NCBI GenBank assembly: GCA_951230915.1
Contig: OX579635.1
Span: 992,001 to 1,056,000 of the forward strand
From: Antitrichia curtipendula
Taxonomy: Eukaryota; Streptophyta; Bryopsida; Hypnales; Leucodontaceae
Direction: 5' to 3'
Length of the DNA: 64,000 nt
In this document: piece by piece, positions 48,501 through 56,511 of the stretch
Layout: each line of letters opens with the position of its first letter
Position numbering within the stretch: the first letter of the stretch is position 1
Notes under the pieces: model-generated
The model's input: only the letters and a program-made list of their open reading frames with translations
What the model was told of the DNA's origin: nothing
Database searches by the model: none
Translations under genes and position numbers: made by a program

Positions 48501-48746
48501 ATGCAAAATCGTAGAAAAAGCTATTACGATAGTAAATTAAAACCTAAGAATTTAGAACCCAACGATTTAGTATTGTTGTATGATAGTCGATTTCAGAAAT
48601 TTCCAGGGAAATTTAAAATGAGGTGGTTTGGTCCTTACAAAATCCTTCACTCTTATCCTAATGGATCAATTGAGTTGCAAGATTTTGCGGGTACCGTCCA
48701 TCCAACCCGTTACAATGGATATCGTCTGAAACCCTACATAACTTGA
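42516..48746 (+). CDS. Retrotransposon Gag-Pol polyprotein (2,076 aa, intact)
   Basis: One frame encodes all core functions. The N-terminal ~270 residues are Ser/Thr/Asn-rich. The Gag core follows (about 280-430, with WNLVDLPQYFGQ and the WYQ motif). There are four CCHC-type knuckles near residues 528-690 (CTNCQGHGHLPSEC, CTFCGGKHFTNKC, which is a shorter variant, CFRCKELGHYANEC, CGRCRQNGHLPEDC). The aspartic protease has active site DSGSS at about 926. Reverse transcriptase spans about 1230-1430, with FLDD replacing the usual YxDD at ~1369. RNase H starts at YVDAS (~1516). Integrase has an HHCC finger (~1725-1768, CDPCQRIG) and catalytic blocks GIDFVG (~1794), VSDRGTHF (~1856) and NGQTEK (~1890). 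No chromodomain follows. Gag and Pol share a frame without a stop, so their ratio must be set by processing or splicing. Confidence 0.97.
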   Translation: MSGQINHNELKRALQRIQREERAQGRERRRIVATYVNPVFSPLSQHPPSPENTIHSPLGQFQRLVANTSLENSISSLPESEIITLSNRRITQTEPQTLEQNYVDAVTCFEQGEASTHTPVTTSPAEFLYSHPKILEFKTPTPTKPVDDYLIENWDQQSLSVRQRLEQFLQTIRESVEGSSSNSTHNTISPNRIDSTNQLVDSQILTNSNSPRISEDSNTSLDSTTTQDSITSILVNKLENEILSEILTNVLEPDQSLNSQNSGIQQTILTTMAQPRPWNLVDLPQYFGQVGSDPDHHLNRFNIVCNANMIPEASFLRTFPATLLGNAQEWYQTNGPFPTWDALRDAFLARFRPLAFTESLQERLRTIRMAIGESVNSYYGRMEYILQRWRDHGIPDAYLTGIFVGGLYPPEFKISIKEKNPRDLATAVQYAKQYEEARIGEDQMTTVDLSNYPLNLTYPQPAGQPSLYQPPITNNSQLQIKTVPPVSEMKDSKTDLINKLVEEMADLRVQITNAPVKRAKPTNTRTNVWCTNCQGHGHLPSECPTSVSTKTQNDSIPRCTFCGGKHFTNKCWNLAAIKQDMRAVKQVLQVDANKPWVNKTNVNKRPFQRSDNGPPSRFNDNRPRWNNYNNYPSNTRQYDPSERRKDLTCFRCKELGHYANECPNPRKEVGYTPWCGRCRQNGHLPEDCTAPPRTFPPSERDYPRNKQVQFQGEDNSRPSNHISHILTRERGCPENVFVATRAAKAKQTTFNTQSQSESTEGSLKTIEPIIEKEKAPVQESNTDTIHPNKEMTWKERQEKLIKQPKLTSELPKENNAVPLPSFYQIPAKRLNLRPNNQGSPKRRGPRTMKLAEGMEPYNVLANLDRIQPLISMKQLLAISPKCRSDLSASLVRKRPKTFEIHEISRDPGAPTVDVMIDGSLIQNVQVDSGSSVNLMNFETMEELGLTTMTPTPIILRMADQSRVKPLGILNQIDTTIGGMNYKIDYIVFKLSKSISSYPILLGRPWLYLAKARDDWGKGTLTIGKGVNKIVLPLYPTSYHGETQTYDSNITSENPSENETSEDEQTQNITKELPYKSIRLGEYSTPWAKDDDSDEAILAWENSHVLNISVDNQSKTESESFSDKQEKEDLLAYSDPTFFRKKLFTASLRTPLQELNLGTNEKPQIIKVHDKMTKVEFKYWFNFFKRHKSAFAWSYEDLKGVPPEICEHKIILEPDAKPVRQRQYRMNPKYSLMVKEEIDKLLACGFIFEVPYSEWVSPIVIVPKKNGKLRICQDYRKLNSVTKKDHFPLPFTDTLLDGIAGHECYSFMDGFSGYNQIQIAQMYRLLTAFTTDWGIFAHTVMPFGLCNAPATFQRLMTIAFQEYLRKFIEIFLDDFCVFSTKANHAGCLEKCFEQCEKFGISINAAKSQFAVPYGKIVGHIVSNQGIATDPDKVAIIVQLPQPNTITEVRAFLGHVGYYRRYIYKYANIAIPLTELTKKTDTTHVWTEACTKAFETLKHKLTTAPVLIPPDWNKDFEVYVDASNVAIGSVLSQKNEKGHDRPIYFASRQLAAAEKNYTVTEREALGMIFSVQKFRHYLLGYKFVFHVDHDALKYMINKPQLSGRIARWVLLLQEFNFTIQVRPGKSHANADHLSRINPEVGPEPIDDSFPDANLFQVDVIPTEYADIIHYLSTGQFPLEYTEKQKKMLVYKTSPYTLIAGTLYKKGKDEILRRCVNPSEVSDILEGCHSDVCGGHFAGMVTAQKALQSGYWWPTMFADAAAFAKKCDPCQRIGKPTPTSSMPLIPILAQTPFEKWGIDFVGPINPPSRDGRKRYILVATEYVTKWAEALATRNDDANTVAKFLYENIITRFGCPKELVSDRGTHFLNDTIAKLTEKYFIKHRKTSPYHPRANGQTEKTNGILCKIITKTVQGSNIDWDARVFDALWAYRTAYKVTTKNTPFQLVYGQEAILPIELEVQSLRIAIEHRLRDEESLMERYTMLEKLDETRREAYLNTLAMQNRRKSYYDSKLKPKNLEPNDLVLLYDSRFQKFPGKFKMRWFGPYKILHSYPNGSIELQDFAGTVHPTRYNGYRLKPYIT

Positions 48747-48760
48747 GGGCAAGTTATGGC

Positions 48761-48772
48761 TAAGTAGGGGGC
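48761..48772 (+). other. Internal copy of the polypurine tract, just after pol
   Basis: TAAGTAGGGGGC, 14 bases after the pol stop, is identical to the 12 bases at 53366-53377 that prime plus-strand synthesis before the 3' LTR. It may be an ancestral polypurine tract or a second (central-type) priming site. Confidence 0.6.
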
Positions 48773-49869
48773 AGGATATATATATTTTTAAAATTTTAAA
48801 ATTAAATTAAATTAATTAAAAAAATAAATAAAAAAATAAATTAAATTAAACTAAAATTAAAATAAAAAAAAATAAAAATAAAAAAAAATAATACCTACCA
48901 TTAAATAATAATAATAATAATAATATAAATTGCATAATTGCAAAAGGGTCAAAGGGAGAAAAAGTGTCTAAATAGTCATGGTCTTATACATAAAAGTTGT
49001 AAATATGATTGATTTATTCATACAATATTGTGCATACATTTTTAGGAATTGTTCTGTCATCTCTCAGTTTGCATACAACAGTGCAAAAGTGAGCATATTG
49101 AAGTGGAGACATTCATTGTTCTATTCATCTAGAGCATTCAGGTGTAGTCTTCATTTCATATAGATTTCATATTGCCTATAAATCTTGAAAAGTCTAAGTC
49201 TAGATTGCATAAGTTGCAAAACTAATTCCACTAACTTATACCAAAAGTTAAGAATATAAAAAGAAAAGGAAAATATAATGTTTTGTGAGAAATTAGTAAT
49301 ATATGAGAGAACATGATAATTCTGAGAGTTTGACAAATTGATCATTTAAAGAAAACCTTCTAAACTCCTCTTTGCCTAAAAAGCTAAAAACATGATAAAT
49401 GTGAAGTTGAGTGTAAAAGATTTAAAGTAAGGTAATCATTGGTCTATAACTAAGAGTGAACTGCTAAAATAAAGTTGTGAAAAAGATAAAAGTAAAAGAT
49501 TTTGAGAAGAGAAAAGAATTAAGATTATTGAGAGAAAATGAGCGTTTAAGCAAGGTGATTCTGAGAAAAGAACTTTTAAAATAAAATAAAAAATAAAAAA
49601 TAAAAATAAAAAATAAATAAAAGTTCTTGTTTAAAGTATCTATGAATAACCTCTCAAGTCTATATACTGTAAGTTAAAGTTAAAACCCAGACTAGGTCGA
49701 TATTCTTGTCTTAAGTCTTGAATTATTTATGTCTTAAACAGTTTCTCCAGAAAAGTTTTCATCTCTGAGTTGATTGTTGAGGCGTGAAGCAAAATAAAGC
49801 CTAGTAATCAGGTAAGATTGCAGATACAGACATTACCAAAAAAAAAAATAAAAAAAAAACAAAAAACAA

Positions 49870-49909
<40 letters not shown>

Positions 49910-50614
49910 GTATTGCCTATATAATGCCGAGAGATGGAAAGAAAATTAGTCTAAGTCTAAGAAAACTGAAAAGGAAAGACATAAATTGAAAACATATTTG
50001 CTTCAAAATCTGTTTACAAATAGTATAGGGAATGATTGCTGAGTGTATTGAGTGAAAAGTGAGAAATTGAATGATCTTCTTGTGAGAAGTGAGAATTGAC
50101 TGAATGGGAGATAAAAGAATACCATTTTGAGAGAAAATGCGCGAAAAGAGAAAATGAGCATGATGGTAAGATTGAGTGTCTGCTAATTATTCAATTGTAA
50201 GGATTTGAAGCACTAAAGGAAGAAAGAAAAGAAAGACAGCAGAATTGGGAAGAAGATACAAATCTAAATAAGTAAAAACTATGTCTACCTAAAGTCAAGT
50301 CCAAAAGTTAGAATCATGTGGTCCACTCAAATTCAAACCGTAGAGTCAATTTTCTATTAGGTCAATAAAGAAAAGAACAATTAGGCAGTTTCTTCCAGTT
50401 ACTATCCTTTGTGTTAAAATCATAATCAAACCCTATAAGTCAATAAAAAGAACAAATGAGAAACCTTAACCCTTTGATGAAGAATACAATACCTAATTCT
50501 CAGTAGTATTAGAATATATCAGTCATAAAAAGTCTAGTCAAGTCAATCTCTGTGTCTATAAGAGTATTAAGTTTAATAGCATATTCCTATAAACTTTTCT
50601 TGGGACAGATCAGA
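48773..50614 (+). other. Retrotransposon spacer between pol and ORF c
   Basis: This 1.8-kb AT-rich segment contains A/T simple repeats (48774-48925, (AAT)n near 48905, (TA)n at about 49873-49904) and no convincing frame. Purine-rich GAGAAAA words are frequent at 49,480-50,230. It could carry splice or packaging signals for the downstream ORFs, but none is recognisable. Confidence 0.45.
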
Positions 50615-51688
50615 ATGATGAGAAAGAAGAAACAACTCACTATTGTACCAGTGCCACCAATCGAGTTTCCAGAACCGATGGCGTCACAGTTATCTCTAGA
50701 GAGAAAGGCACTGCTGAAAAGAGCCGGGATCTGGGACTACTTAGGTCTAAAGTTACCTAAACCTAATTTAGACCTAATCCGGAAGTGGCTTGAGACCAGT
50801 GAGTTTGGCAAGAGGACAGAGACATTCCTTCAAGGAAGGAAAGTGAGTCTTACTCCTGAGACTATAGCTGAGGTTCTACATATCCCACTGGGAGGAAGCA
50901 GACTCACTCTCACTACCAAGATCACCAGTGATGAAAAGACCAGTGTATTCGGAGAGAATGCAAATAAAGCAAAGACTGATATGGGATGGGATCTAAAGTT
51001 GATTGAGAATAAGGAGTTAGCAGTTTGGATTGTTTACCTCAATCAACGATTCTTCTATGCTACCCATTCAGACTTTGGTTCAGACGAGGTTATACATGTG
51101 GGTCTTTTCTCATGGAATGGAGAGCGGTTTGATTGGAGTTATTTGATATATGACTACCTTTTACGGGAGGTAGCAGCCAAGAAGAACCGCAATCCTATGA
51201 CCTTGGCCTCTGCAGTTATACTTTCTATGATATGTCTCTATGTACCAGATGTAGCAGAATCTACAGTGACACCTCAGTCTACTTCTACTGCATCAGTACC
51301 TACTCTTTTGGTGGAAAGAAATGAAGAATCATCTTCACCAAAGCTACCTACAGATTCTCAGGTACAAAAGACTTCTAAAAAGCCTTCTTATGCTGAGATA
51401 TTGAGACTTAATAAAGAGTATAAAGAAAACCAGCAGACTCTTATGTTAGAAATTGATTCCTATAAGACTCGAGAGAATGCCTGGAAAATCCAAGCTAAAG
51501 AATATGAGACACATAAACTACAAACTCTAAAAAGATATAATGGACTTAAAAGTAGTCTTGAAGCTAAAACTAATGAATGTTTTACTATACAACAAAAGTA
51601 TAATGAAGTACAAAAAGAAAATGTAACAATATGTGAAGTTATTACTACTTTGAGAGTCCGGAAAGAAAAAAATGCGGGAAGAGATTAA
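50615..51688 (+). CDS. Retrotransposon ORF c: PMD-like N-terminus plus coiled coil (357 aa)
   Basis: The frame is open from 50552 and its first ATG is at 50615. Residues ~15-120 (WDYLGLKLPKPNLDLIRKW, TPETIAEVLHIPLGG) resemble by eye the start of the plant mobile domain, which has the pattern 'LD..LI..W……TL.DVA..LGLP..G'. That domain is known from host proteins and captured in plant transposons. A Ser/Thr/Pro linker follows (~235-275), then a long Lys/Glu/Gln coiled coil to the end. The frame ends 17 bases inside ORF d, and the coiled coil continues in ORF d. Similarity to the mobile domain is my pattern match only. Confidence 0.55.
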   Translation: MMRKKKQLTIVPVPPIEFPEPMASQLSLERKALLKRAGIWDYLGLKLPKPNLDLIRKWLETSEFGKRTETFLQGRKVSLTPETIAEVLHIPLGGSRLTLTTKITSDEKTSVFGENANKAKTDMGWDLKLIENKELAVWIVYLNQRFFYATHSDFGSDEVIHVGLFSWNGERFDWSYLIYDYLLREVAAKKNRNPMTLASAVILSMICLYVPDVAESTVTPQSTSTASVPTLLVERNEESSSPKLPTDSQVQKTSKKPSYAEILRLNKEYKENQQTLMLEIDSYKTRENAWKIQAKEYETHKLQTLKRYNGLKSSLEAKTNECFTIQQKYNEVQKENVTICEVITTLRVRKEKNAGRD

Positions 51689-53348
51689 CCAGTTAAAAGT
51701 TGAGTTAAAACAAGCTAAGACATTATTAGAAACTCAAGTTACAGTTCCAGTACCTGCTATTTCTTGTCCTTCTCAAGTAAGTGATCTTGAGACTAATCTG
51801 AGATTATTGGTCAGCACCAATGATGAGCTGAACCAAGACTTGGAAAAGTCAAATGATATTGTTTCTGGACTACAGCAGGCTATGTGGCAACATCAGTTGG
51901 ATTCAGCACCTACATTTTCCTTATATCGTGCATATGAGTTACAGTCTGACATATGTTTGAGTATTCTTACTTTCCAGAGAGGTCAGCAATTATCTGAAGA
52001 CCAATGGGATGATGCATGGGAGATGGCTGCAAAGTTTGATAATATGCAGAACCTTCTATGTGAGATGTTGGTACGTTATGACTTATCTTTGACTAAATGG
52101 ACTGCACTATTCTATCCTATTGTTGATTTGGGAGCTCGAGCTTTATTATACTATATTAACCTGGAAAAAGAGCTCAGTCATCGAAGAAAAGTGGATTTGT
52201 CCACTGTATGCCCTAGACATGTTGGTATCACAGATCACAGAGAACATATTGATTCAGATGTATTAGCCCAAAGAGATATACGAGAACAGTGGAAACAGGA
52301 GTTATTGCAGTTACGAAACTCTATGAAGGACAGAGGCGATACCATTGGTCAGACACAGTCATTACTTGCCGCGGTGATAAACCGCGAGGCAGTTGCACAG
52401 CGTGGTGAGTTGACTGGGAGCCATTACATATATAATATGCATGAGACTCACAAGCGTTTGACCAAGACTTTGGATACCTATGCACAAGGTAACCTACTTA
52501 TACCTCATACCAAGGAGACCACAGTCTTTGAGTTACCGCCACCACACTATAAACCTGCATTATGGTTAACTACCAAGACTCCTGTACAAGGTTCAGTTCT
52601 TACTTGTCAGTTTTTGGGGCAATACTATCATATGTATAATAATATTTCTGTGGAAAGACCAATTCCCTCATGGAAAGCCCTGGAATGGCTAATGGAGGAT
52701 TATGGACTATCAGTGACAGAAAAGATACCCTATGATCAGTTATATCCACAGATTTCTACTCATTGGCAACAAGATCCACCAGTTGCAGTAGTGACCAATA
52801 GTCACTTTTGCCCATGTGAGCGACGATACAAATGGGATCCACGTGCCACTATTGATTCTACAGAATATAACTGGCCAAAGATACCAGGATCATTTGATAC
52901 CCCATCATCATGTGCACAGGCTTACAATAACTTTCATGAAGCCCATATTACACATACTGACCCAGTATGTTTTCGAGCTGCCGTATTCTGTGACTTTCTG
53001 CAGATGGTATGTAAGACTCACCATATTCTTATAAATGTCAACAAATATGACATTTTGCAGCCAGAGTTTCATATTATGACCAAGTTGCAGTATCATAGTG
53101 CTCGGTGGCAGCGGATACTAGAAGCCATGGCCATCACACATTTTTTATGGGGTGCTCATCTTTGTTTTATCAATGAGTTCCCATATACCCGGTATATACC
53201 TATGACCAAGTGGTTGGAAAAGCAGCGTACCAAGAACCCACAGTTACTGGACCGAGATGCAGATCTCAAGAAGATATGTGCCAGGACACAAGGAAAGAGG
53301 ATTCAGTTACAAGACCATGACAGAAACAAAAGACCCAAGTACCATTGA
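51672..53348 (+). CDS. Retrotransposon ORF d: coiled-coil start and large unknown domain (558 aa)
   Basis: It starts at the ATG embedded in ORF c's last codons (AAAAAAATGCGG), in the +1 frame. Residues 1-70 continue a coiled coil (EEINQLKVELKQAKTLL). The remaining ~480 residues are rich in Trp, Tyr and His (WDDAWEMAAKF, YKPALWLTTKTP, HFCPCERRYKWDP) and look like a folded domain, but I recognise no family. It has no signal peptide or transmembrane helix, so it is not a typical envelope. It ends 31 bases before the 3' LTR. Confidence 0.55.
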   Translation: MREEINQLKVELKQAKTLLETQVTVPVPAISCPSQVSDLETNLRLLVSTNDELNQDLEKSNDIVSGLQQAMWQHQLDSAPTFSLYRAYELQSDICLSILTFQRGQQLSEDQWDDAWEMAAKFDNMQNLLCEMLVRYDLSLTKWTALFYPIVDLGARALLYYINLEKELSHRRKVDLSTVCPRHVGITDHREHIDSDVLAQRDIREQWKQELLQLRNSMKDRGDTIGQTQSLLAAVINREAVAQRGELTGSHYIYNMHETHKRLTKTLDTYAQGNLLIPHTKETTVFELPPPHYKPALWLTTKTPVQGSVLTCQFLGQYYHMYNNISVERPIPSWKALEWLMEDYGLSVTEKIPYDQLYPQISTHWQQDPPVAVVTNSHFCPCERRYKWDPRATIDSTEYNWPKIPGSFDTPSSCAQAYNNFHEAHITHTDPVCFRAAVFCDFLQMVCKTHHILINVNKYDILQPEFHIMTKLQYHSARWQRILEAMAITHFLWGAHLCFINEFPYTRYIPMTKWLEKQRTKNPQLLDRDADLKKICARTQGKRIQLQDHDRNKRPKYH

Positions 53349-53366
53349 CGGGGGCGTCAATGGGTT

Positions 53367-53379
53367 AAGTAGGGGGCTA
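53367..53379 (+). other. Polypurine tract
   Basis: AAGTAGGGGGCTA directly precedes the 3' LTR, the required position for plus-strand priming. The core AGTAGGGGG is purine-rich apart from one T. Confidence 0.8.
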
Positions 53380-55936
53380 TGTAGTTAGAAAAATTTAGCT
53401 TTAGAAATTTATTTTAGCCTTTTAGTGTAAAGTACAAACATTTAAAATTAAAATAAAATAAAATAGAGGCTTTGTAGTGTAAAAGTTTGTAAAATAGTCT
53501 AAATAGGGGTTAAGGGGGGATATTTCCTTAGGGTAGAAGTAAAATTAGAAAAGTAAATAAAAAAAAATTAAAAAAAATAGTAAATAAATAAAAATAAAAA
53601 AATAAAAAAATAAAAAAATGAAAGAACACACCTTTTGGCAAGAGGTGTGAAGAATAGTATAAATAGTGAAAAAAAAATGTAAAAATCGGCATTTGTAAGG
53701 CCCAATATTTTTTATAATATATATATTTTTATTGTGAATTGTTGTTTGTAAGTATTCATTGTGTATTATGTTATAATTGTGTTGTGCATTTATGTGAGTA
53801 TTCAAATGGTGAAATTTGGATTTATGGTTTGTGTGAATTATAAAGTTTATAATTTGAGTAGCTGGAATGAACAACGTCAGTTGGGAAATTCTTTGGAGAA
53901 ATTTGGTTGATTGCTGAGAATTAGAGGGTGATCATTTTGAGATCCAGTTGAGTTGATTGAACAATCCAGGTTGAAATTTTGACCCTGTTTGGCGTGGGAA
54001 GAAGAATAATCATGTTGTTTTGGAGTTAGATTATGATTAGGGAAATTTAGGGGAGATAATCTCTTGCTCGGCGATTGACAGGAGACAGAGAGTTTGAAAT
54101 TGGAAAAATGCAGAAGGCTCAACGCTGGAATCCTCAAACGAACTTGGAATTGGGTTGGACTGAGAGCGGAGGATTGGTGAAATTGGGACGCCGCAAGAGT
54201 CTGATCCAAACTCAAAATTGGACGAGAATCAATTTCGTCTGGGTTGAAGTGCGAGAAGCACGGCAGAAGGTGCAACGAGATGTGTGACTGAAGACGGAAC
54301 GAGATCGAATAAGGCTGATCGGAGATCGAAGCTGAGGTGGACAGGAGTGAATCGGTGGAGCCTCTGGTGCGGATGGAGATGGAAGATCAGGAATCTGGGG
54401 TCGATAATTGAAGTCGCCGCAACCTGACTCCAGCAAACCTTAAGGATGTACATCGAATTCTCGAAGTCAACAAATTTTGATTGAGGCGCGCCGTTGTCTA
54501 CGAGCTGTGACCTCCTTCGCCAAATTTCACAGACTGATCGGATTGATCTTGAGTCCAAATGAATCTAATTTCGAGGACAAAGCAAGGCAGATCGCAATCA
54601 AAGTCAAATTTGAATCTGCCAGGATTGACGGAAAGTTCCATCATGAATTGCACCGGAGCAGCACAATTTGTGATCAGGCGGAGAGGGAATTGAAGATTTT
54701 GATCGACATTGAGCGCAACCCTAATTCGGTATCAACTCCATGATCTCATCTCTCCTAATCAATTTCACAAAGAAAAGGGTGTGGTGATGAAGAGTGCGTT
54801 CGTATGAATGTCGAAACAACTGAGTCTGCAGCAAATTTGGAAAATTTCACTGAATACAGAAGGATTTTCGGGAAGCACGCCTTTGTGTGGGAAAATCTGG
54901 TCGCTGATTTTGCTCATAGGGATTGAGGACGTTTTCTCACCTGCATCGCGGTGCTGCATCTAATTGCGAGTTTAGATTGAATTGGAATTCGAGAGAATCG
55001 AGTTTGAAAGGGGAAGAATCTCGGACGGATTCCTCAAAACGGAGCAGGCGTGAGTTGCAGCGCTGCGGAGCCTGCTCGTTGAATTCGGGATTTCAACCCA
55101 CGGGGATAGGTCCCGATCGCACGGTCACGGGATCAGCTTCTCGTCACGGTCTTGGGTTCCTGCGCACGGTCGTAGGGCCTGTAATCGACGGCCTTAGGGT
55201 ATTTCGGCCTTAATTTATCAAATTAGTCCTACGGTTCTTAGAACCAATACATATAGTTGTGTGTTTTTAGAAGTATTTATTATGATCTAGGATCATCTTT
55301 GTAAAAGTCAAAACATTCATATATAAATTTGTAAATGTATAGGGATACTAACGTTGTGGGCATGGACAAATTGACCTAGAAGCAGTACCACACGGCATTT
55401 GACATTGTAAGACAAATTCTAAAACTATTTGATTTTGCAAACAGAGACGAATTGACCAACTGAGACCAATTGACGTAGTGGACTGACACGCTAGGCATTT
55501 GCATTTGATCGAAATAGCTGAAGATGGACTGGCCAATTTGACACACACACATAAATAAGTATATAATTAAGGAATTATGTGTACTATTTTCAAAGTATTA
55601 CCTTGGCATTTTGACTAAGTTATAGAGCATACATTGCACAAAGTCAATTTGACCAAACCTGATCCATTGCCCAGACGATTTGACCTCCCTTAGAACACTA
55701 GGCAGGACCGGGACTACATACCATTGTGTCTGCATTCATTTGGTAAAGGACTGGCTACCAAATTTTAGATCTTTGGGAATAAGAGTGTTATCATATTTCA
55801 AACCTTTTAAACACTAAATTCTATTTGAAAGTGACATTAGTCACACAAACGATATACTGATTAAACCTTTCCCAACTTAGAACCCCTATACTATTGTTTC
55901 CTGGGTTTTGTGCAAAAAGGCAAAACCTAGTTTACA
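53380..55936 (+). repeat. 3' LTR (2,557 bp)
   Basis: It begins TGTAGTTAG and ends GTTTACA, followed by the target duplication AGAAT. Its content appears identical to the 5' LTR over the full length. Confidence 0.97.
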
Positions 55937-56511
55937 AGAATGATTCAAAATACTAAATTGTTAAGAATTTAGGTATGAAATTGAAAAATGCCAATCCCAA
56001 TGGTTGAAATGTTGTATTAAACAATCTACATCCTACGGTTTTATTTTTTTCAAAAAATATTGAAAATTGAGTAAGATAAAAGACTTCAAAGTTTATTTTA
56101 GAGTAGAGATTCCAAAACTACCTGCAAACTAAAACTCCTCATAACTTTTGACTCATTGGTCAAAATGGAACGATTAAAAGCTTTCCACGTATAGATAGCT
56201 CTGGAAAACCAATTTCAAATTTTTGTTTCTGAAAAAAGTGATTTTTTTTTATCTGCCCTAACTGCCCGGCTGAGAAAAAAAGTAACATATTAGGTCATAA
56301 CTTTTGACTCATATTTACAAATGTCATAAAATTTAGTTCAAATGAAAGGTACTCCTCGTCCACAACTTCTATTAAAATTTCAACCTCAAACTTGTAAATC
56401 TTTGGCCACATGTACCTGCCCAATTTTTTTATGTTGCCAAATTCTGCAGGCTGGTCCTTTAGGGGTTAAAGTAAAAAACTAAGCTAAAAGATTCAATTGA
56501 CTTTACTTTAC

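Larger units (their letters stand above)
38497..55936 (+). mobile_element. Complete 17,440-bp Ty3-type LTR retrotransposon with extra 5' and 3' ORFs
   Basis: The LTRs begin TGTAGTTAG and end GTTTACA, are both 2,557 bp and appear identical, with every internal landmark offset by exactly 14,883. The 5-bp target duplication AGAAT lies at 38492-38496 and 55937-55941. The order is LTR, primer-binding site, ORF a (zinc knuckle), ORF b, gag-pol (PR, RT, RNase H, INT), ORF c, ORF d, polypurine tract, LTR. Integrase after RT makes it Ty3-type. The lack of a C-terminal chromodomain and the tRNA-Asp primer place it near the Athila/Tat-like (non-chromovirus) side. Intact major ORFs and matching LTRs imply a very recent insertion. 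No envelope-like protein is recognised. Confidence 0.95.
38091..56470 (+). mobile_element. R1 family element, copy C, split by the LTR retrotransposon
   Basis: The left end TTTAACCCCTAAAG at 38091 and the exact complementary right end at 56457-56470 belong to one element. The left part (38091-38496) and right part (55942-56470) sum to ~935 bp, the size of copy A. Sequence after the retrotransposon ('gattcaaaatactaaattgtta') continues the alignment with copy B at about 35,500. R1 copy C was therefore in place before the 17.4-kb insertion. Confidence 0.75.

Noticed and set aside
42516..48746. Chromovirus (chromodomain-bearing Ty3) classification
   Set aside because: The polyprotein ends shortly after the integrase C-terminal region with no chromodomain-like sequence, and the primer site is tRNA-Asp rather than initiator Met.
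49845..49910. AT-repeat tract as a possible replication origin or matrix-attachment site
   Set aside because: (TA)n and poly-A runs are common across the window. Nothing specific supports such a function.
50615..53348. Envelope-like gene after pol, as in Athila-type elements
   Set aside because: Neither ORF c nor ORF d shows a signal peptide or transmembrane helix. Coiled coil and soluble-looking sequence dominate.
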